From positions 1-5,224 of the forward strand of contig JBLFYM010000256.1 of NCBI GenBank assembly GCA_047608975.1: a stretch of DNA of 5,224 nucleotides, given 5' to 3'. The DNA is from GCA-2715965 sp047608975 (GTDB lineage Bacteria > Verrucomicrobiota > Verrucomicrobiia > Limisphaerales > JAYPXF01). The notes under the pieces were generated by a model. It did no database searches and was not told the DNA's origin. It was given only the letters and a program-made list of their open reading frames with translations. Below, piece by piece: positions 1-5,224 of this stretch (positions are counted from its first letter, which is position 1; each line of letters opens with the position of its first letter). The position numbers and the translations under genes were made by a program.

Positions 1-2
1 AT

Positions 3-267
3 CGGGGTCCCAACCCCATCACTCTATGGGTTACGCCCCTAGGGGAGATGCATGCAATCCCCCTCCCACCCAAAAATACCAAGGGTTCTTACATGACCAT
101 TCGAGTGAGAGGAGAGCCGGGGAAGCTGAATATCGGGCTGAAAAATTCCCGGGTGAAGCGGGCCGAAGTGTTAGATGCAAATTGTGTGAAGACCGACGAA
201 ATCAAGATTGCCAACGGCAGGTTTTCCTACGCCGGATGACGCGTCGTATGTGCTGTTGGTGGAGTGA
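3..267 (+). pseudogene. Frameshifted C-terminal remnant of an unidentified protein
   Basis: Frame 3 is open from the window edge and reads like a protein tail from about position 93 onward, with 'GKLNIGLKNSRVKRAEVLDAN' split over 120-182 and then 'EIKIANGRFSY'. It hits a stop at 237-239. Moving to frame 1 near 234 continues the same kind of sequence as 'DDASYVLLVE' and ends at a TGA at 265-267. One inserted base, or two deleted bases, near 234 would explain this. The pattern 'AEVLDAN...EIKIANGRF...DALYVLVE' looks like the last beta-sandwich strands of a secreted or glycoside-hydrolase-type protein, but I cannot name the family. The start lies outside the window. A sequencing error instead of real decay is possible. 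The ATGs at 48 and 93 are not credible gene starts. Confidence 0.45.
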
Positions 268-268
268 C

Positions 269-385
269 CACCCAAGGTCTGCCGATCTTCAGAATCCACT
301 CGCTCACGCTCGCCGCTACGGTGGGCCGCTCTCTGACAAACAGATCCAGTCACTTGTCGAATTCCTCGCCGCAGATGGGGACTGA
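269..385 (+). pseudogene. C-terminal remnant resembling a c-type cytochrome tail
   Basis: Frame 2 from about 269 to the TGA at 383-385 encodes 'HPRSADLQNPLAHARRYGG' followed by 'PLSDKQIQSLVEFLAADGD'. An aromatic-Gly-Gly-Pro-Leu-Ser-Asp segment leading into an amphipathic 'QIxSLVxFL' helix is typical of the last helix of c-type cytochrome and di-heme peroxidase (MauG-like) domains. No CXXCH haem motif is present in the remaining stretch. The open frame extends back to 26, but that upstream part overlaps the first remnant in another frame and has no protein-like character. The piece starts directly at the stop codon of the preceding remnant, with no intergenic gap, which suggests a deletion junction. 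The family call rests on about 38 residues and is tentative. Confidence 0.33.
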
Positions 386-532
386 TGCATGCCCGCCCAA
401 AGCGCTGAATAGGTTTGTAAGCAATGCGGATCAGGAATTCAGTGTTCGGTGTATTGCTGGTAAGGCGCGTAAGCCCAACTGATGCTTCGCCAAATTTCCA
501 AAAATAGGATCAGCCAAATTCCTCCATTCGCA

Positions 533-545
533 TAAGTTGACTTAA
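533..545. promoter_or_regulatory. Palindromic operator candidate overlapping the -35 box
   Basis: TAAGT-TG-ACTTA (533-544) is a perfect 5-bp-arm inverted repeat around a two-base centre. With the next A it also fits the loose T-N11-A pattern of LysR-family binding sites. It lies 28 bases upstream of the regulator start and covers the -35 hexamer. Bound protein would block RNA polymerase, as expected for the negative autoregulation that is common in this family. The site is short and AT-rich, so chance occurrence is possible. Confidence 0.4.
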
Positions 546-564
546 TTTCCAACAAATGCATTAT
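537..564 (+). promoter_or_regulatory. Sigma70-type promoter candidate for the LysR-type gene
   Basis: TTGACT at 537-542 matches five of six consensus -35 bases. A 16-base spacer separates it from CATTAT at 559-564, which matches four of six -10 bases. The -10 box ends only eight bases before the ATG at 573. Initiation at the usual distance would therefore fall at about 571-573, giving a leaderless or nearly leaderless transcript. That fits the absence of any Shine-Dalgarno sequence before this gene. Confidence 0.5.
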
Positions 565-572
565 CCCCGCTT

Positions 573-1460
573 ATGCAAATTCAGAGCCTTAAAGTGTTCT
601 GCGATCTGGCTGAGACCGAGAGTTTCACCCGAGCGGCGCAAATCAACAGCGTAACGCAATCTGCAGTCAGCCAACAAATCAGCGCCTTGGAGAAGCAGTT
701 CAACTCGATGCTGATCGAGCGGAGCAAAAAGAAGTTCCGGCTCACTCGGGAGGGCGATGTACTTTATGAGTACAGCAAGCAGATCATCCAAACTTATGAT
801 TCACTGCAGAGCCGCCTTCAGGAAATTAAGGATATCATTAGTGGAACTATTCGTGTGGCCACGATCTACAGCATTGGGCTGCACGATCTGCCGCCCTACA
901 TGAAGAAGTTTCTCAAAACCTATCCCACCGTGAAGGTGCATGTGGAATATCGTCGCGCGAATCAGGTCTACGACGACGTCTTGGGAAATGTCGTGGATCT
1001 CGGGCTCGTCGCTTACCCAAACAAGGATCAGCGTTTGGAGATCGCCCCCCTCCGCCTAGATCGACTCGTCCTGATCTGCCACCCCGATCACCCGCTGGCC
1101 AACGAGAAATCCCTGAAGCTCCCTCAACTTTCCGGCCAAAAATTCATCGGTTTCGAACCGGACATTCCCACCCGTAAGGCGATCGACAAGATCCTGAAAG
1201 ACCACGATGTCTCCGTGCGCACAGTCATGGAATTCGACAACATTGAGACTGTCAAACGCGCCGTGGAAATCGATGCCGGCATCGCCATCGTCCCGCAAGG
1301 CACGGTGGCGCAGGAGATCAGCAAAGCCACGCTCTCGCAGGTGTATTTCGAAGGGGAAGAGTTCTACCGACCCTTGGCCGTGATCTACAAAAGTAGCAAG
1401 GTGCTCTCGCCCGCGATGAAGCAGTTCATTTCGATCCTGCGAGAGAGCGCCGAACAGTAA
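573..1460 (+). CDS. LysR-type transcriptional regulator
   Basis: This 295-residue protein has the normal length and layout for a LysR-type regulator. An N-terminal winged helix-turn-helix covers about residues 1-60, with the recognition region 'FTRAAQINSVTQSAVSQQIS' at 18-37. A linker helix follows (about 60-90), then a periplasmic-binding-protein-like effector domain (about 91-290) opening with 'GTIRVATIYSIG'. It most resembles the CysB/CbbR-like branch, but the ligand and targets cannot be read from sequence. Such proteins act as DNA-binding tetramers in the cytoplasm. The start is well fixed: it is the canonical family N-terminus (MQIQSLKVFCDL), and an in-frame TAA at 543-545 excludes an upstream start. 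No ribosome binding site is visible. A promoter and palindrome lie immediately upstream. The next gene, a secreted hydrolase, follows in the same direction after 130 bases. The family call is secure; the regulon is unknown. Confidence 0.95.
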   Translation: MQIQSLKVFCDLAETESFTRAAQINSVTQSAVSQQISALEKQFNSMLIERSKKKFRLTREGDVLYEYSKQIIQTYDSLQSRLQEIKDIISGTIRVATIYSIGLHDLPPYMKKFLKTYPTVKVHVEYRRANQVYDDVLGNVVDLGLVAYPNKDQRLEIAPLRLDRLVLICHPDHPLANEKSLKLPQLSGQKFIGFEPDIPTRKAIDKILKDHDVSVRTVMEFDNIETVKRAVEIDAGIAIVPQGTVAQEISKATLSQVYFEGEEFYRPLAVIYKSSKVLSPAMKQFISILRESAEQ

Positions 1461-1528
1461 CACGACGGTTCGATCGCCAATCAAGGCGTTCTGCCGGGCG
1501 CATCCGTTCCAATGCCATTGAGGGTCGA

Positions 1529-1553
1529 GCAATCGTTCCGGTCGGAATATTGC
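1529..1553. promoter_or_regulatory. Interrupted inverted repeat between regulator and hydrolase genes
   Basis: GCAAT-CG-TTCCG, then GT, then CGGAA-T-ATTGC forms an inverted repeat with two 5-bp arm segments per side and a small internal mismatch. The two-base centre suits a DNA operator for a dimeric regulator better than an RNA hairpin. The right end overlaps two small perfect palindromes, ATTGCAAT (1549-1556) and GCAATTGC (1552-1559). It lies 37 bases before the hydrolase ATG and 68 bases after the regulator stop. It could be an operator for the downstream gene, possibly bound by the neighbouring regulator, or a weak terminator. There is no T-tract, and I see no convincing -35/-10 pair in the 1461-1590 gap. 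Confidence 0.35.
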
Positions 1554-1590
1554 AATTGCCCCCGCGCAGCTTCGCACCGAACCTCCCGCC

Positions 1591-3012
1591 ATGAAAATCG
1601 TATCCACCGTGGTGGCACTCCTCGCAGTCGCCGGAACTGCGATCCCCCTCCAGGCTGCCTCGACCCTGCGCGCCGGCGCCGCCGCGGCAGACATCACCCC
1701 CCTGATGTTCCCGGTAAATATGCCCGGAGGTTTCAGCGCAAACATGGCCACCAACGCGCACGATCCACTGCACGCTCGGGCGCTCGTGTTCGATGATGGA
1801 ACAACCACTGTGGCCATGGTGGTTGCTGACACCCTGAGTGCCTCGCCCGGGGCCCTTGATGAAGCCAAGGCAATCGCCTCGGCCAAAACCGGAATCGCCA
1901 CCAATCACATATTGGTCGCCTCCACGCATACCCATAGCGCCGTTCGCACTGGCAGCACATCGGGCGCGCGTCCCGAAGTGGCGTATCGAAGACGCTTTAT
2001 TGCCGGAATCGCGGACTCGATCATCAAAGCTCACGCCGCCCTTCAACCCGCCCAGGTCGGCGCCGCTGCTCATCCCCTGCCGGAGGAAGTCTTCAATCGG
2101 CGCTGGCACCTCAAACCGGGAAAGATGCGTCTCAATCCTTTCGGCAAAATAGACACGGTAAAGATGAACCCCGGGCGCAGTCCTGATGTGCTCGAACGCG
2201 CCGCCGGCCCCACCGATCCGGATGTGATGATCATTTCGGTCCAGAGCCATCGACGCAAAGCCCTCGCACTCTTTGCCAACTACGCGCTGCACTACGTCGG
2301 CGCCACGCCACGGGGCCAGGTGTCTGCAGATTATTTCGGTGAATTCGCCCGCCTCTTGCCCACCCGAATCCGGGGGGACAAAGACTTTGTGGCTATGATG
2401 TCCAACGGCGCTTCCGGCGACATCAACAACATCCCATTTACAGTCGTTCGTCCACCCCGAGAACGCTTCGAGCAGATTCGCATCGTCGCAGGGAAAGCTG
2501 CTGACGCCGCGTGGTTCGCCCATCAGAAGATCCGCAGCCACCAACGCGATCTCCCGCTTGGAATGATCGAGCGCGAGATCGACCTCGAATACCGTCACCC
2601 CACCAGACAGCAGATCGCCGCTGCGAATGAAGTGCTCAAAGTCAAAGGCAAGGATGCGATTGCCAAGCTGCCGCGACTGGCCCAGAACTACGCACGCAAA
2701 ACACTCAGCGCCGCCGATCGCCCAGAGCATCTGACCATCAAACTGCAAGCCATCCGCATCGGCGACATCGCGGTGGTCGGAATTCCCTTTGAAACCTTCG
2801 TGGAGATCGGACTCGAACTCAAAGCCCAGAGCCCGTTCGGACAAACCATGGTCATCGGCTTGGCTAACGGCCGCCTCGGTTATCTCCCCACACCTGAGCA
2901 ACACAAACTGGGCGGCTACGAAACCTGGCTCGGCACCTGTGTGGTGGAAGAGAATTCATCCGTCATCATCGTGAAAAATCTTCTCGAAATGTTGGCCGAG
3001 TTGAAACGGTAG
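1591..3012 (+). CDS. Secreted neutral/alkaline ceramidase-family hydrolase
   Basis: This 473-residue protein belongs to the neutral/alkaline non-lysosomal ceramidase N-terminal domain family, zinc amidases that cleave the amide bond of ceramides in characterised members. Residues 1-22 look like a Sec signal peptide: short basic start, hydrophobic core, likely cleavage after 'PLQA'. Family motifs in order are 'AAADITP' (31-37), 'STHTHSA' (111-117, probable zinc histidine), 'NYALHYVG' (230-237, with His234 a probable zinc ligand), 'SADYFG' (245-250), 'SNGASGDINN' (271-280), 'GIPFETF' (397-403, with Glu401 a likely metal ligand) and 'GYLPTPE...GGYE' (430-444, offering the tyrosine). It is shorter than the Pseudomonas enzyme (about 650-670 residues) and lacks a C-terminal Ig-like domain. 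Similar short forms are, to my knowledge, common in Verrucomicrobiota and Planctomycetota, and their substrates are mostly untested, so activity on ceramide is not assured. The ATG is chosen for the signal peptide; no clear ribosome binding site precedes it. It may be linked to the upstream regulator and converges on recQ. Confidence 0.88.
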   Translation: MKIVSTVVALLAVAGTAIPLQAASTLRAGAAAADITPLMFPVNMPGGFSANMATNAHDPLHARALVFDDGTTTVAMVVADTLSASPGALDEAKAIASAKTGIATNHILVASTHTHSAVRTGSTSGARPEVAYRRRFIAGIADSIIKAHAALQPAQVGAAAHPLPEEVFNRRWHLKPGKMRLNPFGKIDTVKMNPGRSPDVLERAAGPTDPDVMIISVQSHRRKALALFANYALHYVGATPRGQVSADYFGEFARLLPTRIRGDKDFVAMMSNGASGDINNIPFTVVRPPRERFEQIRIVAGKAADAAWFAHQKIRSHQRDLPLGMIEREIDLEYRHPTRQQIAAANEVLKVKGKDAIAKLPRLAQNYARKTLSAADRPEHLTIKLQAIRIGDIAVVGIPFETFVEIGLELKAQSPFGQTMVIGLANGRLGYLPTPEQHKLGGYETWLGTCVVEENSSVIIVKNLLEMLAELKR

Positions 3013-3023
3013 TATCCGTGGGG

Positions 3024-3047
3024 CATTGGTCGTTGGACCGACCAATG
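3024..3047. terminator. Hairpin between convergent genes, probable bidirectional terminator
   Basis: CATTGGTCG (3024-3032), loop TTGGAC, then CGACCAATG (3039-3047) is a perfect 9-bp inverted repeat with a six-base loop. It is centred in the 75-base gap between the hydrolase stop (3012) and the recQ stop (3088). Placement between two converging genes supports a role in ending transcription from both sides. Neither flank has a run of T, so it is not a textbook intrinsic terminator. It may work with Rho or mainly protect 3' ends. Confidence 0.6.
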
Positions 3048-3087
3048 AGCCTCGTCACCTCGGCTGCTACGAGATGGGCACTACGAA

Positions 3088-5010
3088 CTACGCGCCGTGC
3101 AAGCCGTCTACATATTCCATGACCGATTTGAACGGAATGGAATCGTAGGCACCGAACAGATTGCTTTCTTTGCGCAACCGGGCACGGGTGGTGGCGGGTG
3201 AGGTGATCCCGCAGAGGAATCGGGCGAGTTGCCGCGGCCTTTTGATTGAGGCATGCCCGGCGGAAACCAGTCCGCGAATGCGTTGCTCGTCCTGACCGGT
3301 GAAAACATAGGGTTGGGCATCATCGAGGACGATCGGCGGGCCCCCCTGGCATTGGCTGCAATGTCCACAGGGATCGCGTTTCTCGCCGAAGTAATTCAGC
3401 AGGTATTGCGTGATGCAGCCCCGGTGTTGCGCGAGGCAGAGGACTCCCTCAATTCGTTTGATGTCGTTGTCTTCGCGTTTCTGAAAACGCTGGATGAGTG
3501 TTTCGATGAACACTTCCATGTCGGGCGGGGTTTGCAGCCGACGATAGCCCTGTCTTACCCCCGCGACCTGAAGGATCAGATCCCCTTTCTCTTCCAGCCA
3601 ACTGAGGGCAGCAACGACCCGCTCGCGGGACTGATTGATCGTCTGGCAGACCTGTGCTACATCGAGAGTGAACCAGATCGAGCCCTTTTTCGCATGGCGG
3701 AATATACTCTTGAGAAACTCCGCCTTCTCGCCGTCAACACGCGCAAAAATCTCCGCGGACGGACATTGTGGTTTGAATTTGTATTCGCTGTAGAACGGAC
3801 CAGTCGAAGCCATACAGCCTTCGAGTTCCAGATAGGTCAGCAACGTCTTCACCACCAAAGGCCGAACATCGAACCGACCGGAGACCTCGTACTCCGAGAT
3901 ATCGAAAATCTCCTCCTGTTCAAAAATGTGACGCGTGAATTCCCCCACCGTCTCCGGCTCGGGCGTGTCGCCATAGCTGAAGTTCTCCAACGTGATCACA
4001 TCGTCAGCGCAGGCCAGGACTTCACAAACCGAAGGCTGCCCATCCCGCCCGGCACGCCCAATCTCCTGGGAGTAGCTCTCCAAGCCCTTGGGCAGGTTGT
4101 AGTGGTAGACATAGCGGATATCCGATTTGTCCACGCCCATCCCAAAGGCAATCGTCGCCACAATCACCTGATTCGCTCCGGACATGAACACATCCTGAAT
4201 GGCCGTCCGATCCTCGTTCTTGAGTCCCGCATGATAGGCCGTGGCCGGCACCTGGTTGGCCGACAGATATTCGGCCACCTCCGCCGCTGTGCGTTGCAGG
4301 GTCACGTAGACAATGGTCGATCCGGCCGGACGACTCTGAATCTGCGCGAGCAACAATCCTCGTCGATCGCGATCCGTAACGGCCTGAATGCTCAACTCCA
4401 GATTGGGGCGATAGAATCCGGTGTGCACCTCGTCATCCGGCGCGATATCAAATGCGGCCCGTACATCGTTCGCTACCGCCGGCGTTGCAGTCGCGGTCAA
4501 AGCCAGCGTTCGCTCGACCTTCAACTGCTTCGCCAACTGCGCAATCTTGAGATAGTCGGGGCGAAAGTTGTGCCCCCATTCACTGATGCAATGTGCTTCA
4601 TCAATCGCCAGCATTGAAATCCGTTGACGACTGATCGCGCGCAAAAAGCGTTCATTCCCCAGACGCTCGGGCGAGATGTAGAGCAGTTTCAAGGTACCGG
4701 CGTAAAGATCATCGAAGAGCTTCAGGTTCTCTTCGCGCGTGAGGGTCGAATCAAGCCGGGCTGCCGGCGCTCCCTTGGCGATCAGGAAATCCAGCTGATC
4801 CTTCATCAACGCAATCAAGGGCGAGATCACGACCGTCAGCCCATCCAACAAGAGGGCTGGCAGTTGGTAACAAAGACTCTTGCCTGCCCCGGTCGGAAAA
4901 ATCGCCAAGACGGATTTCCCATCCATCAATCGATCAATCGCGGCCTCCTGTCCTTCGCGAAATTCGTCGAAACCGAACCGCTCTTTCAGTTGTTGCTGTA
5001 GTTGTGACAT
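3088..5010 (-). CDS. recQ: RecQ-family ATP-dependent 3'-5' DNA helicase
   Basis: This 640-residue protein carries the full RecQ helicase core: motif 0 'FGFDEFREGQ' (12-21), Walker A 'PTGAGKS' (39-45), Walker B DEAH plus the RecQ aromatic-rich loop 'DEAHCISEWGHNFRPDY' (137-153), motif III 'TATAT' (172-176) and motif VI 'QEIGRAGRDG' (315-324). RecQ enzymes unwind DNA during recombination and fork repair. The usual zinc-cluster pattern is present (Cys532, Cys548, Cys551, Cys554; 'LLNYFGEKRDPCGHCSQC'), but it lies about 200 residues after the core. In E. coli RecQ it follows the core almost directly. The intervening part has two winged-helix-like stretches (about 372-413 and 447-492). The tail 'RQLARFLCGITSPATTRARL' (593-612) replaces the HRDC domain. 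It is thus a non-canonical subfamily, and an E. coli-type recQ elsewhere in the genome is possible. The ATG at 5008-5010 fits the family N-terminus and has a good purine-rich ribosome binding site. It converges on the hydrolase gene. Confidence 0.93.
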   Translation of the reverse strand: MSQLQQQLKERFGFDEFREGQEAAIDRLMDGKSVLAIFPTGAGKSLCYQLPALLLDGLTVVISPLIALMKDQLDFLIAKGAPAARLDSTLTREENLKLFDDLYAGTLKLLYISPERLGNERFLRAISRQRISMLAIDEAHCISEWGHNFRPDYLKIAQLAKQLKVERTLALTATATPAVANDVRAAFDIAPDDEVHTGFYRPNLELSIQAVTDRDRRGLLLAQIQSRPAGSTIVYVTLQRTAAEVAEYLSANQVPATAYHAGLKNEDRTAIQDVFMSGANQVIVATIAFGMGVDKSDIRYVYHYNLPKGLESYSQEIGRAGRDGQPSVCEVLACADDVITLENFSYGDTPEPETVGEFTRHIFEQEEIFDISEYEVSGRFDVRPLVVKTLLTYLELEGCMASTGPFYSEYKFKPQCPSAEIFARVDGEKAEFLKSIFRHAKKGSIWFTLDVAQVCQTINQSRERVVAALSWLEEKGDLILQVAGVRQGYRRLQTPPDMEVFIETLIQRFQKREDNDIKRIEGVLCLAQHRGCITQYLLNYFGEKRDPCGHCSQCQGGPPIVLDDAQPYVFTGQDEQRIRGLVSAGHASIKRPRQLARFLCGITSPATTRARLRKESNLFGAYDSIPFKSVMEYVDGLHGA

Positions 5011-5013
5011 CGC

Positions 5014-5030
5014 TTTCCTTTTCCTTTTCC
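5014..5030 (-). promoter_or_regulatory. Repeated purine-rich ribosome binding tract of recQ
   Basis: Read on the minus strand, the leader ends GGAAAAGGAAAAGGAAA followed by GCG and the ATG at 5010. This is three tandem GGAAA(A) units. The nearest GGA lies at normal Shine-Dalgarno distance from the start and supports the start chosen. The two other units offer further ribosome docking sites or an S1-binding A-rich tract. It is the only strong ribosome binding site before any of the three genes in the window. Confidence 0.65.
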
Positions 5031-5046
5031 TGATCCACTCCGGTTG

Positions 5047-5081
5047 CGTTCCAATCCCGTGTTGGAGCGTTAGTCACGGGA
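5047..5081 (-). promoter_or_regulatory. Two interleaved, mutually exclusive inverted repeats in the recQ leader
   Basis: In plus-strand coordinates, TCCCGTG (5055-5061) pairs perfectly with CACGGGA (5075-5081) over 13 bases. CGTTCCAA (5047-5054) pairs with TTGGAGCG (5062-5069) at seven of eight positions over a seven-base loop. The arms alternate, so both stems cannot form as simple hairpins. In the recQ RNA the second stem has one C-A mismatch. As a pseudoknot there would be no bases left to span one stem, so alternative hairpins are more likely. The element lies 37-71 bases before the recQ ATG. It could be a leader switch or simply overlapping operators; the function is unproven. Confidence 0.4.
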
Positions 5082-5108
5082 GCTCCTCACCTGCGATACG
5101 AAGGGGCG

Positions 5109-5136
5109 AAGCTACTGAATCATCCGCCCAAGTCAA
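5109..5136 (-). promoter_or_regulatory. Weak promoter candidate for recQ
   Basis: On the minus strand TTGACT (5136-5131) is a good -35 hexamer, matching five of six bases. After a 16-base spacer comes TAGCTT (5114-5109), a poor -10 match at three of six. Initiation near 5102 would give a leader of about 90 bases containing the interleaved inverted repeats and the purine tract. The -10 weakness makes this tentative, and no better pair is visible in the upstream region. Confidence 0.3.
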
Positions 5137-5139
5137 GCG

Positions 5140-5156
5140 ACCCGCACAACGCGGGT
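5140..5156. repeat. Short GC-rich hairpin upstream of the recQ promoter candidate
   Basis: ACCCGC (5140-5145), loop ACAAC, then GCGGGT (5151-5156) is a perfect 6-bp inverted repeat. It sits just upstream, in the recQ sense, of the candidate -35 box. It could be an activator site, the terminator of a gene beyond the window, or chance in a GC-rich stretch. No T-tract follows on either strand. Confidence 0.3.
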
Positions 5157-5191
5157 GAATTCGACGGGAGTATCGTCGTGCGGACTCGCAA

Positions 5192-5216
5192 GCGCGCCCC
5201 GCCCCGGGGTGCGCGC
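5192..5216. repeat. Very GC-rich hairpin at the right edge
   Basis: GCGCGC-CCC (5192-5200), loop GCCCCG, then GGG-T-GCGCGC (5207-5216) can form a nine-pair stem with one bulged T. The final 33 bases are almost entirely G and C, unlike the rest of the window. No coding frame is supported here. Strong GC hairpins often stop sequencing or assembly, so this may mark a natural structured element or a contig end. Confidence 0.3.
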
Positions 5217-5224
5217 GGCCCGCG

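Noticed and set aside
36..45. Perfect 10-bp palindrome CCCCTAGGGG near the left edge
   Set aside because: It lies within the open frame of the first remnant, with no T-tract or promoter nearby. It is too short to assign a function.
47..392. Nine-base direct repeat GATGCATGC at 47-55 and 384-392, flanking the two gene remnants
   Set aside because: It could suggest target-site duplication, but a 9-bp repeat within 400 bases is not rare, no inverted ends or transposase lie between the copies, and the motif is self-complementary in part.
428..525. Repeated GGATCAG followed by AATTC (428-440 and 507-521)
   Set aside because: The two copies differ in internal spacing, are short, and have no link to a promoter or gene, so chance is the simplest explanation.
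386..530. Possible small gene in the non-coding stretch before the regulator
   Set aside because: No frame there has a start with a ribosome binding site and protein-like composition. The open frame 264-482 crosses the cytochrome-like remnant in another frame.
1056..1904. 282-codon minus-strand open frame spanning the regulator and hydrolase genes
   Set aside because: It overlaps two genuine genes and the gap between them, and its translation shows no protein family pattern.
1426..2904. 492-codon open frame on the minus strand opposite the hydrolase gene
   Set aside because: It is antisense to a gene with clear family motifs and a signal peptide, and its translation is low-complexity, rich in Gly, His and Arg, with no recognisable domain. 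It is a codon-bias shadow.
3253..4617. 454-codon open frame on the plus strand opposite recQ
   Set aside because: It is fully antisense to the RecQ motifs, with no domain pattern and no ribosome binding site. It is a shadow of recQ.

Overview
The window carries three intact genes and some decayed coding sequence. It probably comes from a moderately GC-rich bacterium of the Verrucomicrobiota/Planctomycetota group. That placement is an inference. The LysR-type regulator resembles a form I associate with Verrucomicrobiota, and the ceramidase-fold enzyme has the short secreted form with 'LHYVG...SADYFG' and 'NGASGDINN' motifs that I associate with these phyla. No database search was possible.

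Layout: (i) Positions 1-385 hold two overlapping or abutting C-terminal coding remnants on the plus strand. The first is a frameshifted tail of an unidentified protein. The second is a short tail resembling the C-terminus of a c-type cytochrome. Neither looks functional. (ii) Positions 386-572 are non-coding and hold a plausible promoter with a palindrome over its -35 box. (iii) A complete LysR-type transcriptional regulator lies at 573-1460 (+). It has no ribosome binding site, and the predicted transcription start falls almost on its ATG. (iv) A 130-base gap (1461-1590) contains an interrupted inverted repeat. (v) A secreted neutral/alkaline ceramidase-family hydrolase lies at 1591-3012 (+). 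(vi) A 75-base convergent gap holds a perfect 9-bp hairpin that probably terminates transcription. (vii) A RecQ-family DNA helicase lies at 3088-5010 (-), with its zinc cluster far downstream of the helicase core. (viii) The recQ upstream region (5011-5224) contains a purine-rich ribosome binding tract, two mutually exclusive inverted repeats, a weak promoter candidate and a very GC-rich end.

The three genes do not form an obvious pathway. The regulator and the hydrolase are co-directional and may be functionally linked, with the regulator possibly acting at the dyad between them, but this is only inferred from position. recQ is a separate, convergent DNA-repair gene. I see no CRISPR array, transposase, tRNA, rRNA, toxin-antitoxin pair or defence cassette. 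I do not find a convincing undescribed system. The points most worth a second look are the RecQ domain order, the competing hairpins in the recQ leader, the predicted leaderless regulator mRNA, and the gene remnants at the left edge.
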